A stretch of DNA of 64,000 nucleotides from Paludibacteraceae bacterium (lineage in GTDB: Bacteria; Bacteroidota; Bacteroidia; Bacteroidales; Paludibacteraceae). The notes under the pieces are model-generated. The model made no database searches. It had not been told where the DNA came from and saw only the letters and a list, made by a program, of their open reading frames with translations. Position numbers and translations under genes: made by a program. Positions 17,801 to 25,481 of the stretch are shown here, one piece after another (the first letter of the stretch is position 1; every line of letters begins with the position of its first letter). The DNA lies in contig JAFGVV010000027.1 of assembly GCA_016937795.1 (NCBI GenBank), forward strand, positions 124,001 to 188,000. The letters run 5' to 3'.

Positions 17801-19064
17801 CCACATCAATTTTCACACGGCGTTCTTTTCCTATCAAATCTGCTTTTGAGTAAAATGCAGCTATTGAAACCTCATTAGCCACAGGGTTATTTCCGGTAAA
17901 TACATGTCGGCGAATGAGTGGGTATGCCTGATCTTTGGTGTTTATCGACCACATATACATATTGTTAATGTCGGTTGCACCAAAAATAATACCTGCATTC
18001 TGGTTCAACAGAGTCATGTCGGTTTCTAATGTAAAACGTGCATTTTCGGTTTTTTGCCATGCAATATTATTGCCCATGTTTACGAGTAACCGACCATTCA
18101 CTACCGTGCCGGCTGTAAATGCAAAATCGGCAGCGTTAGCAAACTGCTCTTCAAACAGAATTTTCTCAACATTCTGATCGTTGGTTGTTACCTTAATGTT
18201 ATCAAACGAAGCCGATTCCAGCGTTTCATTCGTTTCAGCTTTAGCCGATCGAAATCCAAGATTGCCAAATCCGTAATTACCACCCCGTGGGTTTACTCTG
18301 TCGGCATCTATCAGTATTTCATTGATATATGTACTTGCTTTGTCGCCTTTTATTTCTATTCGAAGTGTGTATGTTACTCCTTTCTGAATATTAATAAGTG
18401 ATTGAATATCTTTGTTTTCGTGGCAAACAGCATTTCCATTCGACCATGAATGAGGCCGGAAACGAGCTCTGCCAGTTTCGATATTAATTTGCCACATAAA
18501 AAAGTTATTGGCATCTCTTGCACCAAAACACGGACCTGCAGCTATGTCGTTAAGCTGAAAGTCCATACTTATTGTATAGTTTGTAATGCTCGTTTCCGAA
18601 GCTGTTTCGCCCTGTTTTAGGTTGGTGGCTTTAATCCATTTGGCATCGCCCCAACCCGAATCGAGTAAGCCGGTTTCGAAGAAAGCTGTTTCGGTAGAAG
18701 TAAGTTGTGTGTTTGTGTGATCCCAGATATTCACATGCCAATAGTAACGTGTGGAAGGAGCCAATGCCGGGCCATTGTAAGGGTTGTTTACAGACCTGTC
18801 CGACTCCACTTTGCCTGATGTCCACACCGGATTTTCGCCCGATTGATTTGTTGATACCGTAATTTCGTAAGCGGTTTGTTTTGCGCCACGTGCGGAGTGA
18901 CTCATCTCCCAACTGAATCTTGGCGTTTTTACATCTATCCCTACTGGATTTTGAAGATACTCGGTTCTGAGATTTTGTACCTTAGGAGTAGTTTGAGCTA
19001 TAATGCTAAAGGATAGCATCAGCAAAACTCCTAACAAAATTCGTGACTTTTTCATTTGTTTCAT
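14811..19064 (-). CDS. Secreted GH78 alpha-L-rhamnosidase with inserted lectin-like modules and T9SS sorting domain
   Basis: 1417 residues with a signal peptide to about residue 23 (IIAQ). An N-terminal Fn3-like rhamnosidase domain (25-150) is followed by an insertion of about 340-380 residues holding two LamG/DUF1080-like units (about 160-475), and then the normal N-domain (YNLFINGSRVGTS). The (alpha/alpha)6 catalytic domain has TDCPQRDERQGWAGD (Asp908, Glu914, Asp921) and WERWDS (Glu1183). The 269-residue gap between the two Glu equals that recalled for the acid/base pair of Bacillus RhaB (572/841). The C-terminal ~70 residues are a T9SS type A domain (YPNPVNDMLTI...GIYFVKT). It removes terminal alpha-rhamnose, probably from pectin-type glycans, at the cell surface. 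Confidence 0.92.
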   Translation of the reverse strand: MKQMKKSRILLGVLLMLSFSIIAQTTPKVQNLRTEYLQNPVGIDVKTPRFSWEMSHSARGAKQTAYEITVSTNQSGENPVWTSGKVESDRSVNNPYNGPALAPSTRYYWHVNIWDHTNTQLTSTETAFFETGLLDSGWGDAKWIKATNLKQGETASETSITNYTISMDFQLNDIAAGPCFGARDANNFFMWQINIETGRARFRPHSWSNGNAVCHENKDIQSLINIQKGVTYTLRIEIKGDKASTYINEILIDADRVNPRGGNYGFGNLGFRSAKAETNETLESASFDNIKVTTNDQNVEKILFEEQFANAADFAFTAGTVVNGRLLVNMGNNIAWQKTENARFTLETDMTLLNQNAGIIFGATDINNMYMWSINTKDQAYPLIRRHVFTGNNPVANEVSIAAFYSKADLIGKERRVKIDVENNVIKTYIDNVLVDTYTDTRGSLKNGHVGFRAYNGDNSTDEIALYDNIVLTDYVKNATTGVLEPVVTFSENFENGSNAFEGSETVEISGNTKLRMSAKGSDFRVLQGISTGISMFRTTFDIDKEIKSAKVYSSALGVYNLFINGSRVGTSIEDGKVIYDELKPGWTDYNKTVFYSTYDVTKLLKSGANAIGANVSPGWWKGVIAHGQYGDKDISLIVKLIVQYNDGTTKTVVTNPAWLTSKTGPIRMGDIYNGETYDARNESNWTSPEFNDSEWLQTAAFTGFTGKIKATVGPTVQVRPELNIEPKTITIYEGTKDNGKTHGAINTINTINGKGIIQLKKGQTAIYDFGQNMAGWVKFKAKANSGTNLKIRFGEILNDDGASSRGNDGPAGSLYTANLRSAKATITYIFKGNEAGEIYNPSHTFFGFRYCEITTSGDVELQSLIAEVVGSATQEGSSFKTSNDLVNKLYSNVIWGQRSNFLSVPTDCPQRDERQGWAGDTQIFSGAAAYNADVASFFHKWMGDMRDSQRGDGAFPSTAPIVWGGYGQGAWAEAGIIVPWNVYLMYDDARIIEDNFASMEKYMQFLATQAGGGYTYNGAGVDFGDWVAYEAMDNRYISVCYYAYAAQLMSKMSKVLSKTASDTYDIKSRNYSNLYKNIKAEFQTRYVNPNGTLKQVSQTAYLLALKLDLFPNETAKNNGIAYLNQKITNNGNKLSTGFIGTGILNQTLSQFGSTNTAYNLLLQRGNPSWLYSIDQGATTIWERWDSYTIEKGFQTVIMNSFNHYAYGAVSEWMYRFMAGIEADENTPGFKHFILQPNPDKRTNLPSGQERITSVEAKYDSYYGDIKSEWKLRADGNLAYTATVPANSTATLYLPLENENDVIYEGTIPAENAEGVTFVKKENGKAVYELKSGSYEFGINVPVTGTKKVFKKKRFVIYPNPVNDMLTISESKTDFIVTDMAGNQMKNGCDTNVCVKDLYPGIYFVKTEDQISKFLKN

Positions 19065-19144
19065 TTTGATTTAATAGTTTGTGTATTTAAGGTATGTATA
19101 TACTTAAGTAACCGATAATTATTATAGATATGTTTTTCACCACA

Positions 19145-19263
19145 TAGTTCACAGTAGTTTTGAAAACAACAGAAAACACTAAGAATACATAGGATTATCC
19201 CGAATATCGGGATAATTTCAGAGCAATAAAAGTATCGTCAGATACTTTTTGCTATGTGAACTA
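19145..19263. repeat. Nested inverted repeats with two hairpins
   Basis: Outer arms TAGTTCACA (19145-19153) and TGTGAACTA (19255-19263) enclose two hairpins: ATTATCCCGA/TCGGGATAAT (19194-19216, 3-nt loop) and AAAAGTATC/GATACTTTT (19228-19249, 4-nt loop). Confidence 0.6.
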
Positions 19264-19345
19264 AGTCTTTTTTTCTCAATAATTTCTATGTGTTCTATTG
19301 TGTTTGAAATATATCACTAAATATTTCAACGTACTTAGTTGTGTA

Positions 19346-19353
19346 CAAAAGTA
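19346..19353 (-). promoter_or_regulatory. Possible -7 element for the GH78 gene
   Basis: Minus-strand TACTTTTG fits TAnnTTTG, but is about 280 bp from the ATG and lacks a visible -33. If used, the 5' leader contains the nested inverted repeats. Confidence 0.3.
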
Positions 19354-19609
19354 ATTTTTCTGAAAAATGTTTTCATTGGAATTTTTGATGTAAGTATTTG
19401 AAAATTTGATTTTAATATACCGGATATTGAGTATGGGCTATTTTTTGATTATTCCATTGATTTTAAAACCATTGTTTTGAATTGTTTTGTCGTATTTTCC
19501 GGGTCTAAATTAATATGATTATACAAAACTGATGCTGTGCAGTATCAATTTTGGTTAGTTATTCTTCAAATCTGGTTAATAATTTCAGGTGTTTCATAAT
19601 TTAATGCTA

Positions 19610-19617
19610 TTACTTTG
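19610..19617 (+). promoter_or_regulatory. Putative -7 element for the AraC regulator
   Basis: TTACTTTG, one mismatch from TAnnTTTG. Transcription from about 19624 would exclude the in-frame TTG at 19615 and support the ATG at 19663. Confidence 0.35.
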
Positions 19618-19662
19618 TATCAACGCAATACTTTCGGTGATTTTGAACTAATACAATTGATT

Positions 19663-20592
19663 ATGTTACAATTAATGCATAACAAACAGTCAATTTCGAA
19701 TGAAAATAATATTCATTTGAAATATCTGATTGCCAACGAACAGGATGCTTTGTGGGGACTAACTGTAAATTCAGTGGGTTGTCAGTATATTGCGCCGCAC
19801 TCACACTATCCACCGGGGAATCATCCTGCGCGATACCTTTTTTCAACCAATAAGGGACGAATTCTGGACGAATATCAATTGGTGTATATCAGTGCCGGAA
19901 AAGGTTCGTTTGTGACAAAAAGTTGCAGACAACAGGCCGTTCATGAAGGAGTTATGTTTCTGTTGTTTCCCGGCGAATGGCATAACTACATGCCGGATAA
20001 AGCTACCGGATGGAATGAATACTGGATAGGTTTCAAAGGAATAAACATCGACAACAGGGTTGAAAGTGGATTTTTCCATAAACAAAAGCCTGCATTTAAT
20101 GTGGGACTGAATGATAAACTTGTGGAACTTTACATGAGTGCCATTCAGATAGCTACTGAACAAAAAGCCGGGTTTCAGCAAATGCTGGCCGGAATAGTTA
20201 ACCAATTGCTGGGCATTACATATTCGTTGGATAAAAATCAGACTTTTGAAAACTCTCAGATTATAAATCAGATGAATAAGGCCAAGATTATTATGACCGA
20301 ACATGTTTTTTCGGGAATTAAGGCCGAGGAGGTTGCTGAAACTGTAAATATGAGTTATTCGTGGTTTCGAAAAACATTTAAAGATTATACAGGATTTGCA
20401 CCTGCACAATATCTTCTGGAATTGAGATTGCAAAAAGCAAAGGAAATGTTGACAAATTCAGCTTTTTCGGCCAAGGAAATTGGTTTGACAATTGGGTTTG
20501 AGAATCATGAATACTTTTTCACAGCATTCAGAAAGAAAAATAAAATGACTCCAATCGAGTACCGGAAACTGACTCAGAAAGCAGAAAGATAG
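19663..20592 (+). CDS. AraC-family transcriptional regulator
   Basis: 309 residues from ATG 19663; other starts are ATG 19675 and TTG 19615. The N-terminal ~200 residues look like a cupin-type AraC ligand domain (HSHYPPGNHPARYLF, YQLVYISAGKGSF, LLFPGEWHNYMP). The last ~95 residues are the double helix-turn-helix of AraC proteins (MSYSWFRKTFKDYTGFAPAQ, LRLQKAKEMLTNSAFSAKEI, GFENHEYFFTAFRKKNKMTP). It probably binds a sugar through the cupin and activates transcription. Its position between GH78 and the GH92 pair, all on the other strand, suggests control of these enzyme genes. Single-component, unlike the hybrid sensor at 52784. Confidence 0.88.
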   Translation: MLQLMHNKQSISNENNIHLKYLIANEQDALWGLTVNSVGCQYIAPHSHYPPGNHPARYLFSTNKGRILDEYQLVYISAGKGSFVTKSCRQQAVHEGVMFLLFPGEWHNYMPDKATGWNEYWIGFKGINIDNRVESGFFHKQKPAFNVGLNDKLVELYMSAIQIATEQKAGFQQMLAGIVNQLLGITYSLDKNQTFENSQIINQMNKAKIIMTEHVFSGIKAEEVAETVNMSYSWFRKTFKDYTGFAPAQYLLELRLQKAKEMLTNSAFSAKEIGLTIGFENHEYFFTAFRKKNKMTPIEYRKLTQKAER

Positions 20593-20623
20593 CAAAGGGT
20601 TTGAAGATAGGATGAAATGCAAA

Positions 20624-20659
20624 ACAGCCACAAAATCACAGTTGCGATTTTGTGGCTGT
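20624..20659. terminator. Bidirectional terminator hairpin, repeated-type copy 2
   Basis: Arms ACAGCCACAAAATC (20624-20637) and 20646-20659 with an 8-nt loop ACAGTTGC, followed on the plus strand by TTCGTTTTTTA. Located between the convergent AraC and GH92 genes; arms identical to those at 14714-14747. Confidence 0.78.
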
Positions 20660-20686
20660 TTCGTTTTTTATTTCCTTACGAAAAAC

Positions 20687-22957
20687 CTATTTCGTAAACG
20701 AATAAGGCTGATCGGCAGGCTGTGTGCCACGATTGGTGGCGGGTTCGTTGCCCATAGTGAACTGAATTTTTGCACCTTTCAGCAAATCTTTGTAATTCAA
20801 ATAGTTTTTGCTATGTTTTTTGCCGTTCACTTTCATGCTTTGCACGTAGCGGTTGGCTTTGTTATTGTCCTGTGCTTTGATTTCAATTTTTTTGCCGTTT
20901 TCGAGATTCACCACTGCTTTTTGTACCAACGGTGAGCCAATTACGTATTCGTCAACACCAGGCGTAACAGGATAGAAACCAAGGCTTGAAAATACATACC
21001 AGGCAGAAGTCTGACCGTTGTCCTCGTCGCCACAATAACCATCGGGTGTAGGAAGATAAAGCTTATCCATTACTTCGCGCAGATGATATTGTGCTTTCCA
21101 GGGTTCGCCGGCATAGTTGTAGAGATAAATCATGTGCTGAATGGGCTGATTTCCGTGTGCATAGTTGCCCATGTTCATAATCTGCATTTCGCGTATTTCG
21201 TGAATCACACCACCGTAGTAGCTGTCGTCGAATATAGGTGGAACGGCAAAAACCGAGTCAAGCATGCCTACAAATTTCTCGCGTCCGCCCATCAGTTGTT
21301 TCAGTTTTTCCACATCGTGAAACACCGACCATGTGTAGTGCCAGCTGTTTCCTTCGGTAAAGGCATCACCCCATTTCAGCGGGTTGAATGGAGACTGAAA
21401 GGTTCCATCTGCATTTTTACCACGCATAAGGTTGTGCGAAGGATCGAACAGATGCATAAAGTTGCGGCTACGGTTTTTATACAGTTCAATTTCTTCAGCC
21501 GGACGTTTCAGTTTCAGCCCTACCTGATAAATACACCAGTCGTTGTAAGCATACTCGAGTGTACGGGCGGCACTTTCGTTGATGCCCACATTGTAAGGCA
21601 CATAACCCAGTTTGTTGTAATAATCCACACCTAAACGCCCGGTAGAACGAACTTGCGGGTGATTTGAATTAGCTGTTTTCAGCATGGCCTCGTACAAAGG
21701 CAGCCACATTTGGCGGGGTGTAATTTCTTTCAGAATTCCCTCAGAAACAATTGATGCTGAATTGTTTCCCACCATACAATCGCGGTGACCCGGCGAAGCC
21801 CATTCAGGTAAAAACCCGCTTTCGAGGAAAGTGTTGAGCAAACCTTCCTGAATTTTTTTATTCATCGAAGGATAAAGGAAGTTTATCAGCGGAAATTGTG
21901 CACGGAAAGTATCCCAGAATCCATTGTCGGTAAACATATAACCGGGCAATACTTTTCCGTTGTAGGGGCTGTAATGTACAGGTTTTCCGTTAGCATCGTA
22001 TTCGTAAAACATGCGTGGGAAAAGTGTGGAACGGTAAAGCGCCGAGTAAAAAGTGCGTGTCTGGTCGAGATTTGCTTCAATGTCAACTACGCCCAGCACT
22101 TTGTTCCAGCTGTCGGTTCCTTCGGCACGCACCTGATCGAACGATTTATCGGCTACTTCGAGCAGGTTACGTTCGGCCTGTTCGAAACTGATAAACGATG
22201 AAGCTACACGGGCTTCCACCACTTGTCCGCGTTTGGTTTTAAAACCAATCACTGCGCCTACATGATTGTCGGTAAGTTCGGCAGCCGAAACCGGTTTGAA
22301 ACTGTTCCATGCGGTTGAGTAATCGAACCTGCGGTTGAACTTAATGACAAAATAGTTTTTGAAATTATCAGGTACACCGCCACTGTTACGGGTTGTGTAA
22401 CCAATAATTTTGTTTTCAGAAGGAATAACCTTTATGTACGATCCACGATCGAAAGCATCGATTACTACCGATGAACTGTCTGATTCCGGAAACGTAAAGC
22501 GGAAAATGGCAGCGCGTTCAGTCGGTGTAAGTTCGGTTACTATGTCGTGGTCGGCCAGATATACGCTATAGTAGTTTGCTTTGGCTACTTCGGCTTTGTG
22601 CGAAAACCAGCTGCCGCGTTTATTTTCATCAATCACCATTCCCTGCACAGGCATCAGCGAAAACTGTCCGTAATCGTTGATCCACGGACTTGGTTGATGC
22701 GTTTGTTTGAAACCGCGTATGTGTGTGGCATCGTAGCTGTAAACCCAGCCATCGCCCATTTTTGCAGTCTGTGGCACCCAGAAGTTCATTCCCCAGGGGC
22801 GTGCAATGGCCGGGTAGGTATTCCCGTTCGAAAGTGCGAAGTTCGATTGTGACCCGATAAGCGGATTCACATAATCGATGTACGATCTGCTTTTCTTCGC
22901 GGCAAAGCCAAGTACTGTAAATGCAATGGCTATGCTTAAAATGAAGGTTTTTTTCAT
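20687..22957 (-). CDS. GH92 alpha-mannosidase, copy 1
   Basis: 756 residues from ATG 22957, which begins a good signal peptide (MKKTFILSIAIAFTVLGFAA); an upstream in-frame start at 22990 would bury it. GH92 landmarks: YVNPLIGSQ, NTYPAIARPWGMNFW, WDTFRAQFPL, LPEWASPGH, EGNSWHY with Glu535, NQPIQHMIYLY, and GDEDNGQTSAWY with Asp644 and Asp646. These positions are within two residues of the acid (Glu533) and base region (Asp642/644) recalled for the Bacteroides enzyme BT3990. The family consists of Ca2+-dependent inverting exo-alpha-mannosidases, usually periplasmic or surface, acting on N-glycans or mannan; linkage specificity is not decidable here. It follows a paralogue 67 bp upstream. Confidence 0.93.
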   Translation of the reverse strand: MKKTFILSIAIAFTVLGFAAKKSRSYIDYVNPLIGSQSNFALSNGNTYPAIARPWGMNFWVPQTAKMGDGWVYSYDATHIRGFKQTHQPSPWINDYGQFSLMPVQGMVIDENKRGSWFSHKAEVAKANYYSVYLADHDIVTELTPTERAAIFRFTFPESDSSSVVIDAFDRGSYIKVIPSENKIIGYTTRNSGGVPDNFKNYFVIKFNRRFDYSTAWNSFKPVSAAELTDNHVGAVIGFKTKRGQVVEARVASSFISFEQAERNLLEVADKSFDQVRAEGTDSWNKVLGVVDIEANLDQTRTFYSALYRSTLFPRMFYEYDANGKPVHYSPYNGKVLPGYMFTDNGFWDTFRAQFPLINFLYPSMNKKIQEGLLNTFLESGFLPEWASPGHRDCMVGNNSASIVSEGILKEITPRQMWLPLYEAMLKTANSNHPQVRSTGRLGVDYYNKLGYVPYNVGINESAARTLEYAYNDWCIYQVGLKLKRPAEEIELYKNRSRNFMHLFDPSHNLMRGKNADGTFQSPFNPLKWGDAFTEGNSWHYTWSVFHDVEKLKQLMGGREKFVGMLDSVFAVPPIFDDSYYGGVIHEIREMQIMNMGNYAHGNQPIQHMIYLYNYAGEPWKAQYHLREVMDKLYLPTPDGYCGDEDNGQTSAWYVFSSLGFYPVTPGVDEYVIGSPLVQKAVVNLENGKKIEIKAQDNNKANRYVQSMKVNGKKHSKNYLNYKDLLKGAKIQFTMGNEPATNRGTQPADQPYSFTK

Positions 22958-22987
22958 CTGTAAATAATTGTTTTTAAATGCATCCGG

Positions 22988-22995
22988 CAAAGCTA
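22988..22995 (-). promoter_or_regulatory. Possible internal -7 element before GH92 copy 1
   Basis: Minus-strand TAGCTTTG matches TAnnTTTG, 31 bp before the ATG at 22957, in the 67-bp gap between the paralogues. No -33 TTTG is seen. Confidence 0.3.
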
Positions 22996-23024
22996 AACAT
23001 TCTTTTTCGGATATGGTGATAGAT

Positions 23025-25316
23025 TTATTTTGTTTTTTTTGAAAGTGAAAATGGTTTGTCAGTGTCTTTTATCCCTCTTTTGAAATTTGGTTTGTCGCTC
23101 ATCAGGTATTGAATATGAGCACCTTTCATTAATTCTGAATAGGTTAGAAAGTTTTTTGTAAACGTTTTTCCGTTCAGTTTTGCATTTTTAATGTAAGGAT
23201 GCGAAAGCTGATTGTTTTTGGCTTCGATTACAATTTGTTTTCCGTTTTCGAGATGCACCGTCATTTTTGGGAAAAGCGGACTGCCAATCACATACTCATC
23301 AGTGCCCGGACAAACAGAATAAAGTCCCATTGCACTGATCACATACCACGAGGAGGTTTGTCCCTGATCTTCATCGCCACAAAAGCCATCGGGGCCTGAA
23401 TTGTAAAGCTTATCCATTACTTCTCTTACCCTTTTTTGTGTTTTCCAGGGCTCTCCGGCATAGGTGTACAAATAAGTCATGTGCTGAATAGGTTGATTAC
23501 CATGTGCATATTGCCCCATGTTAATCATCTTCATTTCAGTCATTTCATGAATTTCACGACCGTAAGTTCCTACATGAAAATCGTTTGTGACTGTGAAAAC
23601 CGAATCGAGTTTGGCCACAAAATTCTTATTGCCTTTCATCAGGTTTATCAATCCCTGAATATCGTGAAAAACCGACCAGTGATAATGCCATGCACAACCT
23701 TCGATAAAAGCACCGCCCCATGCAAGCGGATCGAAGTTGGGTTGCCAGCTTCCGTCGCTTAAACGACCACGCATAAAACGCGTGTCGGGGTCGTATACAT
23801 TTTTGTAGTTGTAAATTGTTTTGGCAAAAAAATCTTCATATTCTTTCTGTCCGGCTTTGCGGGCTAGTTGCATGGCGCAAAAGTCGTTGTAGCTGTATTC
23901 GAGAGTTTTAGCTGTGGCTTCGCCATGTCCGTTGAAAGGCACATAACCCAGTTCGCGGAACTTTACAGCTGCATCGCGACCAATAGATGGGCCGCGCGGT
24001 CCTTTTTGCATGGCATCGTGTTTCATGGCAGCAAGTGCGCTTCCTGCATCAAAAGTCTGAATACCTTTTACATAAGCATCGGCCAGAACCGAAAATGCGT
24101 GATTTCCGATCATTCCGCCACTATGTCCGGGAAACGACCACGAAGGGAGCCAACCGCTTTGGTCGTAGGCATCGATGAGCGATTGCATGTAGCGTCCGTG
24201 CATTTCGGGATGAAGAATGACATTGAGCGGAAATTGCGCGCGGAAAGTATCCCAAAAACCTTCGTCGGTAAACATGTAACCTTCGTGTACTTTATAGTCG
24301 TAGGGGCTGTAATACTGAGCTTTGTTTTGTGCGTTGTACTCGTAAAATTTTCTTGGGAAAAGCATGGAACGGAAAAAGCAGGAGTAAAATGTAGCCCGTT
24401 CCTCCTGAGTACCGCCTTCAACTTCAATTTTGCCGAGCTGTTTGTTCCATTCGGCAGCTGCAAGGTCGCGGATTTCTTCCAGACTATTGTATTTTGCCAG
24501 TTCGTGTTCGAAATTTTGTTCAGCCTGTTCGATGCTGATAAACGACGAAATTACTTTGGCATTCACCACAGTGCCTTTTTTGAAAGCAGTGTAAGCGCCC
24601 ACATAATTATCTTCGGCAAAGTCGGTTGCGGCAAAAATATCGCCTGAATTGTTTTTCCATGTGCCAAACGACTCGAATGGCTGATCGAATACTATTACAA
24701 AATAGTTAGCAAAATCTTTTGACACAGAATGGTTTGCATTTTCACAATAGCCTACAATTTTTCGTTCTTTCGGGAAAATACGAACCATACTGCCATCGTT
24801 GTTAGCATCCACAATAACGTATGAATCTTCGTTCTCGGGAAATGTAAAGCGCATAAACACACCACGTTCGGTAGGCGACATTTCGGCTTTCAGTCCTTTG
24901 TCGAATTGTACACTGTAATAATGTGGTTTTGCTGTTTCGTTTTTATGATTAAACGATAAGGCTCTGTCGTGCTGATTTACAACCAGTTTTCCAGAGACGG
25001 GCATTAGCGAAAATGCAGCGTAATCGTTTGTCCAGGGGCTGCATTGATGTGTTTGTCTGAAACCACGTATCCGGGTGGCTTCGTACTGATAAATCCAGCC
25101 GTTGCGGTTCATTCCCGTTTGCGGAGTCCAGAAATTCATTCCCCAGGGCATGGCTACAGTAGGGTAGGTGTTTCCACGACTAAGTTCGAACTTCGAATTT
25201 GTACCCTGCAGTGTATTGACATATTGCAGCCAGTCGGTTTTTGCTTTTCCTGCATTTGAACTCAAAAAGGGGATAAATGTCAGTAAAAGAAACAAATGTA
25301 TTTTTTTGTGGATCAT
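23025..25316 (-). CDS. GH92 alpha-mannosidase, copy 2
   Basis: 763 residues from ATG 25316 (MIHKKIHLFLLLTFIPFLSS, a signal peptide); an in-frame start at 25436 would add a non-secretory 40-residue leader. It shares the GH92 blocks with copy 1: NTYPTVAMPWGMNFW, WDTFRAQFPL, EGCAWHY with Glu539, NQPIQHMTYLY, GDEDQGQTSSWY with Asp648 and Asp650. Catalytic residues are kept, but the loop LPSWSFPGHSGGMIGNHAFS differs from LPEWASPGHRDCMVGNNSAS in copy 1, and Cys replaces Asn after the catalytic Glu-Gly. The two may therefore cut different mannosides. It is part of a minus-strand run with the DUF4965 protein and the GH43-like lipoprotein. Confidence 0.92.
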   Translation of the reverse strand: MIHKKIHLFLLLTFIPFLSSNAGKAKTDWLQYVNTLQGTNSKFELSRGNTYPTVAMPWGMNFWTPQTGMNRNGWIYQYEATRIRGFRQTHQCSPWTNDYAAFSLMPVSGKLVVNQHDRALSFNHKNETAKPHYYSVQFDKGLKAEMSPTERGVFMRFTFPENEDSYVIVDANNDGSMVRIFPKERKIVGYCENANHSVSKDFANYFVIVFDQPFESFGTWKNNSGDIFAATDFAEDNYVGAYTAFKKGTVVNAKVISSFISIEQAEQNFEHELAKYNSLEEIRDLAAAEWNKQLGKIEVEGGTQEERATFYSCFFRSMLFPRKFYEYNAQNKAQYYSPYDYKVHEGYMFTDEGFWDTFRAQFPLNVILHPEMHGRYMQSLIDAYDQSGWLPSWSFPGHSGGMIGNHAFSVLADAYVKGIQTFDAGSALAAMKHDAMQKGPRGPSIGRDAAVKFRELGYVPFNGHGEATAKTLEYSYNDFCAMQLARKAGQKEYEDFFAKTIYNYKNVYDPDTRFMRGRLSDGSWQPNFDPLAWGGAFIEGCAWHYHWSVFHDIQGLINLMKGNKNFVAKLDSVFTVTNDFHVGTYGREIHEMTEMKMINMGQYAHGNQPIQHMTYLYTYAGEPWKTQKRVREVMDKLYNSGPDGFCGDEDQGQTSSWYVISAMGLYSVCPGTDEYVIGSPLFPKMTVHLENGKQIVIEAKNNQLSHPYIKNAKLNGKTFTKNFLTYSELMKGAHIQYLMSDKPNFKRGIKDTDKPFSLSKKTK

Positions 25317-25400
25317 GATCAGAAAAAAGGATTTTTTTATTTTAATACTGAAAAATCCGGAATTGTGATCCGGTTTGTTTTCCCGAAATAAACTTTTAAA

Positions 25401-25451
25401 ACCCGGACAGCACTGGCAAAACTTTCGAATATACACGTGACTGTTCCGGGT
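25401..25451 (-). terminator. Possible weak terminator after the DUF4965 gene
   Basis: ACCCGGACAG (25401-25410) pairs with CTGTTCCGGGT (25441-25451) with one bulge and a 30-nt loop. Minus-strand reading continues into TTTAAAAGTT. Confidence 0.35.
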
Positions 25452-25481
25452 CTTATTTGCTTTAAATACTAACGAAAAGAA

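Larger units (their letters stand above)
19065..19662. other. Divergent intergenic region between GH78 and the AraC regulator
   Basis: About 600 bp, AT-rich, no convincing gene. It holds nested inverted repeats at 19145-19263 and candidate promoter elements for both flanking genes. An AraC-type operator could lie here, but no clear direct repeat was found. Confidence 0.6.
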
